Below, piece after piece: positions 47,651-59,269 of a DNA stretch of 64,000 bases (within the stretch, counting starts at the first letter, position 1; every line of letters starts with the position of its first letter). The translations under genes and the position numbers were made by a program. This stretch comes from Epiperipatus broadwayi (taxonomy: Eukaryota > Onychophora > Udeonychophora > Euonychophora > Peripatidae): the NCBI GenBank assembly GCA_028023455.1, contig JAQFVV010000143.1:2979301-3043300 (forward strand), given 5' to 3'. Under the pieces are notes generated by a model. It saw only the letters and a program-made list of their open reading frames with translations, was not told the origin of the DNA and ran no database searches.

Positions 47651-49760
47651 AGAGAAATATATTAATTCTTTATATCATTTATTTTAAGATAACTATAGTG
47701 TATTAAATTTTACTTTTTAAAAAATTAGTTATTTTGTCTGTTACTCCTTTCCCATTTGTTTTTAGCAGAATTTATATATTCTCTATACACCTTTTGTTAA
47801 TATGCACTAGTATCATCAAGTATTGATTCATGTAAAACCTTTACGCATTATATATTTTCAGAAGTTTCATAAACTTTAAAATTATTAAATATTTGTATTT
47901 TTATTTTATTGAGTGTATAGAGTTTAGTAAGGTAATTAATAAATATTTATAAAGGAATCATATTTTCTTGGTATGTTTTTAGATTTTGTCTTTATGTGAA
48001 TAAATTTGGAAGTTAGTAGTTATCTGATTAATTTTTGTCTTTAACAATAGCTATTTAATGAAAGGCTATATGATGCATATAAGCTTTATTAGATTCAGAA
48101 CAAAAAATATTTGGAATTTTGCATCAATTCTTTGAAAGGTTTTAGATCATATTTTTTGAAAGGAGATCTTAAACTATGTTAGATGAGAAAATTATGTCTT
48201 GAGTAAATAGTAAGTTTGAATTACTTTACTACTTTTTATATATGGTTTAATAAATTATTTCTCTTCTGCTTTTTGATATAATTTTTTTTTTACTACTAAT
48301 TGAATCATATCATATATGCAAATGTTAAGGAATGAAAAAAAAAAACATCCAACTTTTGGTATGTAAGGAAAATTATACATGAACATCCCAAATAATACAC
48401 TATAATATCTAATTTTAGTATCTTACAAAAAGAATTAAATTCCCAGGATACTTCCATATTACTTAGATAAAAAATTATACATAATATCTTAATAGGATTA
48501 GGGATGTGATTTCAATCTTCGATTAAAATTTCCAAAAGGTGTAATCATTATTGTCTTTCTAGTTTTGAAAATATGCTTTTGTGGTTAAGCCAAGGCAAAG
48601 TCGTCAGCAAAAATGAATTTTTAAAAACTTTTAGAAGGACTCTTTCCAGAATTGTAAACTAAAATCAGATCTATAAAGTTAGAAGTCTATTTTGAAAGCT
48701 CTTTTATATATAAATAGTTTGTCTAGTTTCCATGTTCTTTAGTAACGAAGGAGTTCATTATAAGATAAAACCAGATTTCCATGGGGAGATAATTTTTTTT
48801 ATTCATTTGTGAATGCTTAATATTTTTATAGTAAGCATGGGAAATTCCATTTATACTTTGGTATGTTACATATATTTAATGTATATTCAATCTGTTAATG
48901 ATATGTTGTAAACTTCACATCCTGATGATAAAAATATACATAAATACAATTGAGTTACTTTAATGAATATTACATATAGATTAGAAATATATTCTTGTCT
49001 TAAAATGAAGAAAATTTAATTATAAATTATTCTTATTAATTATTGATATTAAGTTGAAAGTAAATTTATTTGTTGTAATAAAAGTTTTTTTGAACATAAT
49101 TGAAATGTATTAACACAATAAATGTAAATATATTGACATAGTTTGATATAAAACTGTAATATATCTTCTATTGATGTATATATATTAACACTATTAATAT
49201 GAAAGAAAATATATCGATTATAAAAAAAATTATTTTCAATATGATAGAAAAATAATAAATTGAACTGTTGTTTTCATATTCGATTCAATAATTTTTTCTA
49301 CTAATAAATGCTTGATTATTTAAAACAGATATTCAGTCACTTATCTGCATCATATTTATAAAGAAACAAATTTTAAGAAATTGATTTGAATGTTCTAAAT
49401 CTCTGACATTTCCAAACTTTAGTATTGAATTGCTCCACTAGATAGATGAAAAAATATTAATATTGTAAAAATGTAAAATAATTTCAATTTATTGTTTATA
49501 CAAATTTCCCTTATGTTAAATACAGTATTTTGTTAGTTTAATATTGTATCCTGTATAACAAAAAAAAAAAAACTGGTCTTTTTTGTTAAAATAGCAAAAG
49601 TTGACCATTTATAAATTAGTGCAAATATACACTCCTATTATGAAAAAATTTAATGTGAACATTAATCATGAGTTTAGTTTATTTAAACATTAAATCTATC
49701 AAATGCACTTTATGCCATTTTAATTTTATTTGATACCGATTTAAACAAATGGTAATTGTG
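47651..49760. other. AT-rich DNA without recognised features
   Basis: No coding, repeat or element border is recognised. Confidence 0.4.
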
Positions 49761-49764
49761 AGTT

Positions 49765-50465
49765 ACATCCAAGATGGCCGTTTGATGGCGTTTCTCTGCA
49801 AAAGCACAAATATGCCATTTACGCGGCCCAACTTACAGCCTATAGAACAGTTCTGTTCATATTAGCCATTAACAACAGGCCTAGATGGTGTTGCACACTA
49901 TGCTTTGTGTCACTATGGAAATAGTGCATCCTTCACAGATCGCCACCATAGGGTGAGAGTGTGTTTGGAATTCAACTGGCCATAAATGTTTTATGTGCAT
50001 TGGAAGTAACAATTTTACCTGATGTACTATTACATACTAATAATTGTAAGCCTGTTGCGCATTTCCCTACATATCTTGGAAAGTGAAAACAGTTGCAAAA
50101 GGGTATGTCCCAGAACCATTTCACACAAGTCACATGAAAAGGCACATTTGTGGGTGAACAGCTACGAGAGTAATGAAATGGCTGTCGTATGTTGTTTTGG
50201 AAATCATAATCTTTGTTTTCTCAGACTAGTGCATGTATTGGCCGATCCTGTGGATCATCAAAACCATCATCCCCGTCCCCCCGCATTCCAGCACTACATG
50301 CTGAAAGCTTGGTTTGATCAGATTTTTACATGTATTGGCCATTCCTTTGGATTGGCAAAACCATCAGACTTCCCCCCGCACATTCCAGTACTACACGCTG
50401 AAAGAAATGCAAGGACACAATTCTTGATTGTTGAACCCAGAAGTAAAAATAATCTGCGATTTTAA
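49765..50465 (+). repeat. less AT-rich island with a 97-bp tandem repeat and a 147-codon frame
   Basis: The island starts near CATCCAAGATGGCCG, a word often seen in DNA transposon ends, but no inverted partner is found. CATGTATTGGCC at 50232 and 50329 begins two diverged copies of a 97-bp unit with CCCCCCGCATTCCAG. A plus frame from 50022 to 50465 crosses both. It has a hydrophobic first 20 residues and a His/Pro-rich second half, but no known domain. It may be an unrecognised mobile element or a small gene; I favour the former because of the flanking repeat context. Confidence 0.3.
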
Positions 50466-51145
50466 AATAATATCGGTGTTTTAATTGCCAGCTCAATATA
50501 ATGCTTGAGCAAATGACATAGTGTAGTCTGTTAAATATTTGTGATTTGTTTCTTGAATCTTCACTAAGAACTGATAGGTATTAATTTTTCTAATGTTTAA
50601 TTGTTTTATTTTGCTACTAAATCTTGGGGCCAATAAATCCTCATTGAGATGGCTTCATGAATTCTGATTTAAAACTTCTGAATTCTGTGGATCAACTAAA
50701 ATCTCTAGTTAGAACATTCCCAATAGAAAAGCAGAATAATAGATTTCTAGCATCATCAATATTTGTTACACTTAAATAATGTAAAAGGCAGGTGAGGGTT
50801 ACTTATTACACGAGGGTCTTCAGATATTAGTTGATATTCAATAATTTGGATACTGAGATGTCATGCATTTGTAATTCTGATGTATGATGAGACAAAAAGG
50901 AAAGAGTAGTTTATTCTGCATTTAGTATTGTTTGGAATCTAGATCAGAATTTTCAATTTTGCAACAAAGCAGGAGTATTTGGTTTCTTGATCTTGTACAA
51001 AACAAATTGGGGAAATAAGCCTTAAGTCGTCAATTAATCAGGAGATTCTAGATCTTTGGAGAAAATAAAATGTTATACAGTAAGAACAAATGATGTCTTT
51101 TATTTATCTATTTTTTGATATCAGCAAAACCCATAATCTACATTA

Positions 51146-51655
51146 AACAGAAATTCAAACTCAGACTTTCATATGACCTTCAACTCTCCATGCCCTCTCA
51201 TATTGCTGACCCACTTAATCACCCACATGTTAAAAAGATAAATAATTATCAATATACATATTTCATGCTAAACCAGTAATCATCAGTACATGAGGGGTCA
51301 GAATGATCAACGTCAACATGGGTAGGATGACAACCTTGGAACTAATATGGGTTTTGAACGTTCCATCAGATTTTCAATGAAATGGATGGCTGAAGAGTTG
51401 TGGGTTGGAGTAATTTGAAGCCTGTCCATTAAAGTACGAAGTTTGGTTATCTTAATATAAAGCTGAGCATTGATTGTATATATATGTGTGGAGATAGTAA
51501 TTTGGACCAACTGATGATTTCTGGTTTAGCATAAAATACATATATTGGTGATTATTTATCTTTTCAACATGTGTGTGATCAGGTGGGTCAGCAATATGAA
51601 ATGGCATGGAGAGTTGAGGGTCATGTGAAAGTCTGAGTTCGAATCCCTTATATAT
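51146..51655 (-). mobile_element. fold-back MITE family F1, complete (510 bp)
   Basis: Two arms of about 140 bp (51146-51285 and 51517-51655) are inverse to each other, and both sides carry TACATTA (51139-51145 and 51656-51662), a perfect 7-bp target duplication. Each arm, read inward to outward, ends GTCTGAGTTCGAATCCC or a close variant, which matches a pol III B box (GTTCGAATCC). The centre is that of the other two F1 copies in the opposite orientation. There is no transposase. The 65-codon minus frame in the centre shares TLMDRLQ-TP--NSSAIH with the frame at 7139, but this reflects DNA similarity. Confidence 0.85.
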
Positions 51656-52258
51656 TACATTATATAGGTGCAGGTGTGTGTAAGCCTGTACAATGTATTA
51701 AATTAAACAGAAAGCAATTTAGTCATCTAAATATTTAAATGAAGTTATATTATTTTACAAAGATTCCTTTTGTATAAAAAATATGCTTACATTTTAAATG
51801 ATGCATGTGTTCATTAATTATTTTACACTTTCTTATTTAATATTTTATCCAAATATTTTAAAGCAGAATGGAATTTTTTGAACAGCATTTGTTTTAAATA
51901 AGCATTTTTCATTTACATACTTCTATATGCATTCGTTTATGGATTTCAAATTTAATTTAATTTTAAAGGAAAATTATTTCTGTTTTAATATTAACTTGAA
52001 ATAGACATGTAGATGTGCAATTCAAGTGAAGTATTTGTAATATTTATTTTTGTGAAATTTATTATTAACTTAAGAAACAATAAGTTTAATTTGATTAAAA
52101 TCTGTATTTCCAAGTTCTATTTTTCCATTCTATCTTTTTTTTTTTTGTAAAGATATAATTAATCGTCAAAAAAATTTAACATATAATATTTGAAAAATAT
52201 TTATCTGCTATCATTCATTTTTGATTTTAATATTTTAAAATGTTATAAAATATCTGAT

Positions 52259-53225
52259 TTTTTTTTTTTTTCAAAATATTTATTAAACAAGTACAATGTT
52301 TACAGTGACAATTATGTATACAGGGTAAATTAAAAGGAAAGCTAGAATTACAAACATAAAAACGAATTACATGATTATAAATAAATAAGATAGTATTATT
52401 CTGGGCAAGAGGTAAACCCGAATACCTGGTCTACTGTTAACACACAAGTAGACAAATTAAGCTCACCAACTCACCTAGACAAATTGCCTCACACTACCAA
52501 GAGTCACGTAGTCAATCTAGAGTTTGGTCAGATCACCATTGGAAAAATCACTACAACTATGAAGGCTTAGGTATTTATGCTAAATCTGATGTATTCAGTT
52601 AAATATCCATTTTGATAACATTAGGATCTGAACCTCTGATTATTAACCAAACCACTTTCAGCAATATATTAGACAGAAGAAACAAAGCGTTTTACCAGCA
52701 ATCATCCTTACAATGCAATCAGAGTCCACATTTCCTCGAATAATACTTTTGGAGCTAGGAGCATGTCACGGTTTTTAAATTTTATAAGTTTATTCAGAAA
52801 GAATTTTCCCTCATGAATTGCACCGGGATTGAAAAACATTTTACAACGAGTAGACCACAATGCATAGTTGATAAATAATGACAGCCTAATAGTAGGGATG
52901 GATCTTGTCTTAATACTGTCGTTAAGAGAGGTAACAAGGTAAAAATTCACTTTAAGGTTATCAGCAATAATCCTTCTAGACCTCCAGAGTCCATGGCACG
53001 AATAAATCAGATGGTCAAATGTTTCGTCATGAGTCTGGCAGAGGGGGCAGATTGGGTCAATTTTGTTGATGCCTCGCCTATGGAAGAGAAACCAATTAGT
53101 GCTAATGGCATTTAAATTTATCTTAATAATAAAATCAAAGAATTTTGGTTCCATAGCCCAGCACCTGAAGAGGGAGATGATCTTATTATTGGTCATGGCA
53201 AGTAGAGGTGTTATGGGAGTTGTGA
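52259..53225 (-). mobile_element. 5'-truncated LINE, same family type as 32678-38577
   Basis: A poly-A tail on the minus strand (T-run at 52259-52273) marks the 3' end. About 430 bp of 3' UTR precede an open C-terminal ORF2 part. The 5' limit near 53225 is where homology stops. No clear target duplication is seen. Confidence 0.8.
52708..53196 (-). pseudogene. LINE ORF2 C-terminus with Cys/His finger
   Basis: This uninterrupted 162-codon end contains CPLCQTHDETFDHLIYSC and the tail NYALWSTRCKMFF, then KNRDMLLAPKVLFEEMWTLI. The same blocks are found in the LINE at 32678 (CQLCKRNEETIQHILYSC, AVWLTRCKFIF, ILAPDWLHKETW), so both belong to related LINEs. The finger is thought to help RNA or DNA binding during target-primed reverse transcription. 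RT is missing through 5' truncation. Confidence 0.85.
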
Positions 53226-53229
53226 CAGG

Positions 53230-54900
53230 GTAAATGATTTATACAAAACAAGGAAAATGAAAACATTACCAGTTCTATTGGATATAAAAAGTGCAGAGAA
53301 AAGATTAGAAATAGTTGAAGATGGCAAAATTATGTTATTAATAAGAGATTAGAAGATATTAAGAAAATATGAAATCAGACATATTGTCAATTAAAAGATA
53401 CCATAAAAGAACATTAAAAAAATTATAGAGCTTATCAAGAATCTTCCAAACTCAAAGTTATTAAGAAAGTAAAAGACAATGATTAAATTTAGTGTTAAAT
53501 CAAAAAGTTTTGGAAGGAGTACATAGATTTGTAAAAAAGAACATTGATTCATTTAAAGAAAAAAACTTCGAACTTACTATTTAAGATAAATCATTGGCTT
53601 AGGAAAAAAAAGTATGGATGAAATTTAAATAGATTTTTAAAAAAAGCTATATAAGAAAATATTAATACTGATTAAAACTTCATACACAAAAAATAGATGA
53701 GTCTAAAAATGAGAAGATATATTTCCATTCCACTTTTCAAAAAATAAGATTATAATGTTAATTTCAATTGTATTAAGTTTGTATTCTGTAACTATAATGA
53801 AGATAATACAAAAGAGAATGGATTGTGAAATAGCAAATGAACAAACTAGATTTAGAAAAAACGAGAGACCATATTGGTAATATCAAATGGGTGATAGAAA
53901 ATCACAAAATGAATATATAAAAATGGCATTCATTATTAAGTAAATTAAGATTTTATTAACAATTACAAACTAGGGAAATTGTTCAGAACATTGCGAATAC
54001 ATTAAAGCTGTTGCAATTATTAAAATATCATACTAAAAGCAGAAGTTAGTAAAACCAAATTTATTTTATATGTATGGGGAACTTATTTTTAAAAAGATTT
54101 ATAAGTTGAAATTACTTATAGAATAGTGAATGGAAATATCAATTTGGGATAAATGGACAACATTATAATCTAAACATGAAGAAGACTTGGAAAATTGTTT
54201 TATACATAAAAAAAAAAATCTAGACTATATATCATTAAAAATAAATCCTAGATATGATATACAATAAATATCTTTATCTAACAACAAAATAATATATGAC
54301 AATAGCTGTAATATAATTATAACAAAAAAGCTCTTTGGCAATTTTTGCCCTTTTCAATATGTCTTAATTACAAAAATAACCTATATTGCATACATAATGA
54401 CATTTACCATCTCTATATAAAATTAACACAGGCCTATACTTTATGCTTTAATAAAAAGGATTTCACTAGGAGAAAATGGTGGATTATGAATTACATGGAA
54501 TATAAATTTCAGTTGAAGATGAAAAAAAAAAATGCATAAATTCTTCTAAATATCTTAGCTATAACCTTAAAAAAAACTATACATTGATTTTTGAGCAATA
54601 TTAAAATAATTAATATTTTGGCAGTAATGGGAGATCAGATGAGTTTCAGAAGTAAAATGAATCCATCAGAAAAATAAAAATGATTTTTTAGAAATGTAAT
54701 AATTTTTCCTTTTTTAAAAAAGGTGAAAAATTAAAATTGAACAAAATTTTTTATAGAACTGACTAGAAAATTTTAAAAAGCATACAGAAAAAAAGAAAGG
54801 CAATTTATATTTGCAAAAACATTGAAAATAATATTCATATAAGTTTTTCAAAAAATTCATGAGATTAAGAGGAAATTTAATACTTAAATGAAAGCTGAAA
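53230..54900 (+). pseudogene. decayed LINE reverse transcriptase, probably RTE-like
   Basis: Around 53775-53880 a frame reads MKIIQKRMDCEIANEQTRFR, the conserved palm entry of RTE/CR1-type LINEs (an EQ-x-GFR motif with Thr and Arg changes). The preceding bases fit the RT N-terminus loosely. Later bases (54540-54680) resemble the region after the active site. Stops are frequent, and the YADD box is not recognised. It adjoins the truncated minus-strand LINE at 53225. Confidence 0.5.
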
Positions 54901-55119
54901 ATGCCAATAGATTATAATCAAAGCAAAGATTAAACAGATGAAAATATACTGATTTGCTTTATCATAAAAATTATCCATTAATGAATGTTTGATAAAGTCT
55001 GTTATATAATAAAATAATGCCAGATAATGTAGGATAAGCTTAAGATAAAAGGTAAAACTACAGATATTGATAGAAATGATTAATTAACTTTTTGTGAAAA
55101 GTGCCAAATTAATAAAATT

Positions 55120-55335
55120 ATATTCTTTATTACTTTTTATAATGCTTTATTACAATCCACTATTGACAGTTTTGAGAACTATAACAAATACATGAATACA
55201 AATATACATGAACATATAATTTGTATTCATGTATTTGTATTGTATTTGTTATAGTTCTGAAAAAGATTACTAGGGCAATCGAAACCGTCAATAGTGGATT
55301 GTAAAAAAAGTATTGTAAAAAGTAATAAAGAATAT
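55120..55335. repeat. fold-back repeat, about 215 bp
   Basis: Left arm TTCTTTATTACTTTTTATAA ... CAATCCACTATTGACAGTTT is inverse to the right arm ending TACTTTTT-like, with GCAATCGAAACCGTCAATAG in the right arm. The inner part (AACTATAACAAATACATG and inverse) pairs as well. ATCGAAACCGTC recalls the TCGAAAC motif of the Penelope-like repeats in this window. 54901-55119 and 55336-56159 show nothing else. Confidence 0.65.
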
Positions 55336-56159
55336 AGATGATAATATGGCAATTAATTGCAAAATTACTCAGTAACCCACTATAATTATTTTATATTAAA
55401 AGAATCTTTACTGAAAGGGCAAACTATTATACAATTTCTTTTATATTACAGGCAAATATAATTATGCTAAAAATTATCCTGTATAAATTACAATCTTTTA
55501 ATGGAAGATAATTTCATGGGTTTCTAATCATCTATGTTTTTCTAATCATATTTTGCATTGCGTGTCATACTTTGTAAACTCAATTTACAATCAATTTAAC
55601 ACCTGTTTTATTAATGCTTTTTATTTATCTTATTCCATTTCAAATGTCTTACAGTTTTCTTTGGTATTTTAAATCATTAACACTAATATAAATTTCCTGA
55701 GATAAACACAAATATATACACATCTATAACACACACATACATATATCCAAATAAATATACAAATTCTAAATTTTTATTCATGGTATATTACAAAAATTTT
55801 ATTTTAATTTTGTTTATCATAATGTTTTATACATCTTACAAACACTATTTGAATCAAGTACTCTGACATTTCCCCCTAGAATGTCTGAAGATGAATATTT
55901 ATGATTTAGAAAATATAATAAATGTGTCCTATTGAAGTTTAATAATTCATGTTAAACTTAATTGATCTATATACATATTTATATCCTCTTGTAATGCTCA
56001 TATAAAATGGCTTCTTAAATAAGACATTTTTGTGTATAGTCCATACATTCAGAAACTCTGTTTTCCAAGTTAAACTATAACTTTTTGAAAATATTATGTA
56101 TCATAATAAAACATCTATCTATATATTTTATAATCAATTACCAAATCATTTTTCAAATA

Positions 56160-56780
56160 ATGATGCATTTCTTATCCCCTTTTAATAAAATCTGTTGCAC
56201 TAATTCCCTTATTCTGTTCTCATATTTCACATTTAAAAAGAAATGACTACTGTTTTTCTATATATATACTCTCAAAGTAATGCAAAAAGATTAAAAGTAT
56301 TGATTTTCTCTTCATCATGAAGACCTAAAAAAATCTTTATTTCTTTTACTCCTTTTATCTTTATGTTCTTCCATTTTCCATACAATGTTTTCTGAATTTC
56401 TTTCAATACATTCCATTACAAAATTAAATATTCAGTACTTTTCACCACACGTCCACATACACGACAATTAGCATCTAAATTTTTTCCTCCTTTTCTTAGT
56501 GTCCAAAGCTCCTTCTCTTCCTTCAAATAATGTTCTCTCAAGTTTCATCATCTTTTCATATTCTATATATTTTTATTCCTATAACTTTTCTTTTAATTCA
56601 TGTTCAGTTTCCATGTGTTTTTTTTAAATGTATTTATCTTTTTCCTTCCTAGTAATTATACATTAAAACATTTTCTGCATTTTTATCCCATTTCTTATTC
56701 AAGTACAAAGAAATAACATCTCTATTAACTTTGCATATTTTAATATGTTTTTAGCCCACCATGATTGACTTCTCCATATA
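56160..56780 (-). pseudogene. LINE 3' fragment with Cys-rich end
   Basis: The minus strand reads LWTLRKGGKNLDANCRVCGR followed by VVKSTEYLI-like sequence, the CxxC...H-x-C-type end of a LINE ORF2, then a decayed tail. It resembles the end of the plus-strand LINE at 59150 in layout. RT is not present. Confidence 0.45.
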
Positions 56781-57100
56781 ATTCAGTTACACGCAATTTT
56801 TAAATCATACAAATAAATGTGTGTATTATCATTACTAGATAGCATATATGTAAATGTGAAAGAATTTCTTTTGATTCTCATCATTAAATAATTGTTTTGA
56901 GGTAAATTTAAAATAATTGTGTAAAGCTAAATTAACTAAGCTATATTTATCCTTACAGAGAATATTGTTTTTATTGACAATCAAGCAAGAAATTGAAAAA
57001 CTGTTTTTTTGTTACTTTCAAATATTAATTTTTAAAATGTGGAAAGGTTAAATAAATATTACATCATAATTTCATTTGCAATCAGGCTAAAATTTATTAA

Positions 57101-57210
57101 GATTGAATATAAATTAAAACTAGATTAAATTTGTTAATTTAAATAGTAAAATATGATTGAATATAAATTAAAACTGTAGATTAAATTTGTTAATTTAAAT
57201 TGTAAAATAT
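57101..57210. repeat. two-copy 54-bp tandem repeat
   Basis: GATTGAATATAAATTAAAAC at 57101 and 57155 begins two nearly identical units, each ending TAATTTAAAT-GTAAAATAT. Confidence 0.75.
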
Positions 57211-57579
57211 TTGAATTCATATAAAAAGTGCTGTAAGTTAATTTGGCTATGATAATAAAAATGAAAAAAACATGGGATTTTCAAAAAAAGAATTGTAAGT
57301 TATGATTTTTTTTTTCTTTGAGAATGTGCTAAATAGATTTTGGCTATCAGAAAATATGTATTTCATGATGTTCATAATAGATTTAACACAGAAAATTATC
57401 ATCGATTAGTAAGATGTAAGATAGGTGTTAATGCAAAACTAGATAGGCAAAAATTATTAAAAAATCAGTATTAACAGTTGATATTTCAAATCTTCAAACC
57501 ACTCCAATGAATTTAAATACATCTTGGTAATGATTTTAAAATAATAGATTTTAAAGATAGTTCATACTTAACTGAGAAC

Positions 57580-57890
57580 ATATACCATTTTCAACCTTTT
57601 TATATACTTAACAATACTATTTTTTACACCAAAACTTTATTCTTACAGTTTCAACTGTCTTGCAGTCATCATCAGAGATCTTTATAATAGGATTATAAAG
57701 ATTTCTGATGATGACTTCAGGACAGTGAAAACTGTAAGACAAAAGTTTTGGTGTAAAAAATAGTATTGTTAAGTAAGATTTCTGATGATGACTGCAGGGC
57801 AGTTGAAACTGAAAGAATAAAGTTTTGATGTAAAAAATAGTATTGTTAAGTGTATATAAGAAGGTTGGAAATGGTATGATATGTACATAT
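57580..57890. repeat. inverted and tandem Penelope-like terminal repeats
   Basis: The left arm (57580-57680) is inverse to 57777-57890. Between them a direct extra copy occupies about 57690-57775. All three carry the block CTGATGATGAC ... AGT-GAAACTG ... AAAGTTTTG-TGTAAAAAATA. The same block lies at both outer arms of 6336-7874, and the bases after it (GAAATCA-TACATAAG, then GAAGAAGAA) are shared with 7885-7920. 57211-57579 shows no other feature. Confidence 0.7.
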
Positions 57891-57949
57891 AGAAATCACT
57901 ACATAAGGAAAGGATGAAGAAGAAGAAAATTGTATTCATTGAGAACAAT

Positions 57950-59149
57950 AAGAAGATAACCGATACTTTACTGAGATTTGACCAAAGCTAGTGGATTACA
58001 AAAAAGCAATTAATCAATAAATTTTCATCTGAGATAAATGAATATATGTTGGAAAAAAGAATATGAAAATATTTTAAAATAATCCATTAAGAATTAAATA
58101 TCCAGAGTTCTTCAAAATTTGTACAAAAATGGTTCATAATGATATAAGAAATTGGAAGAAAAAACTAAAGAAAAAAAATAAAAGTCTTGAAAGTATAAAA
58201 CAATATCTTGGTACTGAAAGAAAATTTGTGTCAAGAATAAAAAGAAAAGATAGAATATTATCAAAATGAGGGATATTATGAAATGTGTAGAACAATTCAA
58301 TAAAAAAATATGTAATAATAAGGAACAAGACAATAAAATATCCTCTACAATTAATACATATAAATTGCCAAGTATATTAAATAAAGAGATGAGGCATTCA
58401 GTAGAACTATGAAGAAGGGGGGCAAAAGCAATAAAGAAATAAAAAAATTGTTAGTAAAGCTATATATCAAGTGTCTAAATGATAAAGATGTACCAGATGA
58501 TTGGAAAAATGTAGTAGCAATATTGATTTTTTAAGAATGATGAAAAATCTTTACTTTGATAATTACAATTCATCTACACTAAAATGTGGATTCTAATCAG
58601 CCAAATAAGCTGGATTTAAAAATTGTCTTAGCACAGAGGAACATATCCATGTATTGAGAGAAATTATAGGAAGGATGAATGGATATGAATTGTCATTATG
58701 CTATGGATTTGTAGATTATGAAAAGGCATTTGATTCTATAAGCATTTCCACAGTGATTAAAACTTTGGATCATAAAGATATAGATCTAGGATATTGCTAT
58801 ATTTATCAAAATGCAATATTAATGATTAGATTACATAATGATAAATTAACATTGAGAAAGATGTATTTCAGGATGATTCTATATTTTCAAAACATTTTAC
58901 AGCAGTTTTACAAGTAGCATTTGTAGAAGGTAGGAGAGTAAAAGTAAATGAAGATTATTTAAATTATAGATTTTGGAGATGATGTAATTGTTTTTGCAAA
59001 TAACATTTCAGATCTTCAGGAAATGTCGCAAGAGTTATTGGATAAAAAAAATATGATTAAAGATATATACAAAAAAACCAAAGTAATGTTAAATGGACTT
59101 TCTCAGATTGATAATCATGAATTAAAAGTTAACAACTAATGAAAGAAAT
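57950..59149 (+). pseudogene. RTE-type LINE reverse transcriptase, decayed
   Basis: KLLVKLYIKCLNDKDVPDDW (58450-58510) is the region before RT motif 1. From 58609 AGFKNCLSTEEHIHVLREII leads into LCYGFVDYEKAFDSI (motif A) in a frame open to 58917. Beyond a stop, DFGDDVIVFANNISDLQEM (near 58970) is motif C with FGDD for the usual FADD. The end reads SQIDNHELKVNN at 59140. Motif spacing and wording follow the RTE clade. Several stops break it. The last 45 bp occur again at 61636-61680, downstream of another LINE, which suggests an insertion into this copy. Confidence 0.75.
59105..59149 (+). repeat. 45-bp direct repeat, left copy
   Basis: AGATTGATAATCATGAATTA and the following 25 bp recur at 61636-61680 with three differences. 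The left copy encodes the end of the RTE reading frame. The pair brackets the LINE at 59150-61635. Confidence 0.75.
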
Positions 59150-59269
59150 TAGTAATATGCAGAGAAAAAAAGGTGCTATTAAAAGCAAAGAAAGTGAAAA
59201 AGATGTTAATGTTAAATAGAAAAAGTATTTAAAAAAAAATAGCTAAAATAGATAATTATATAGAGAGAA

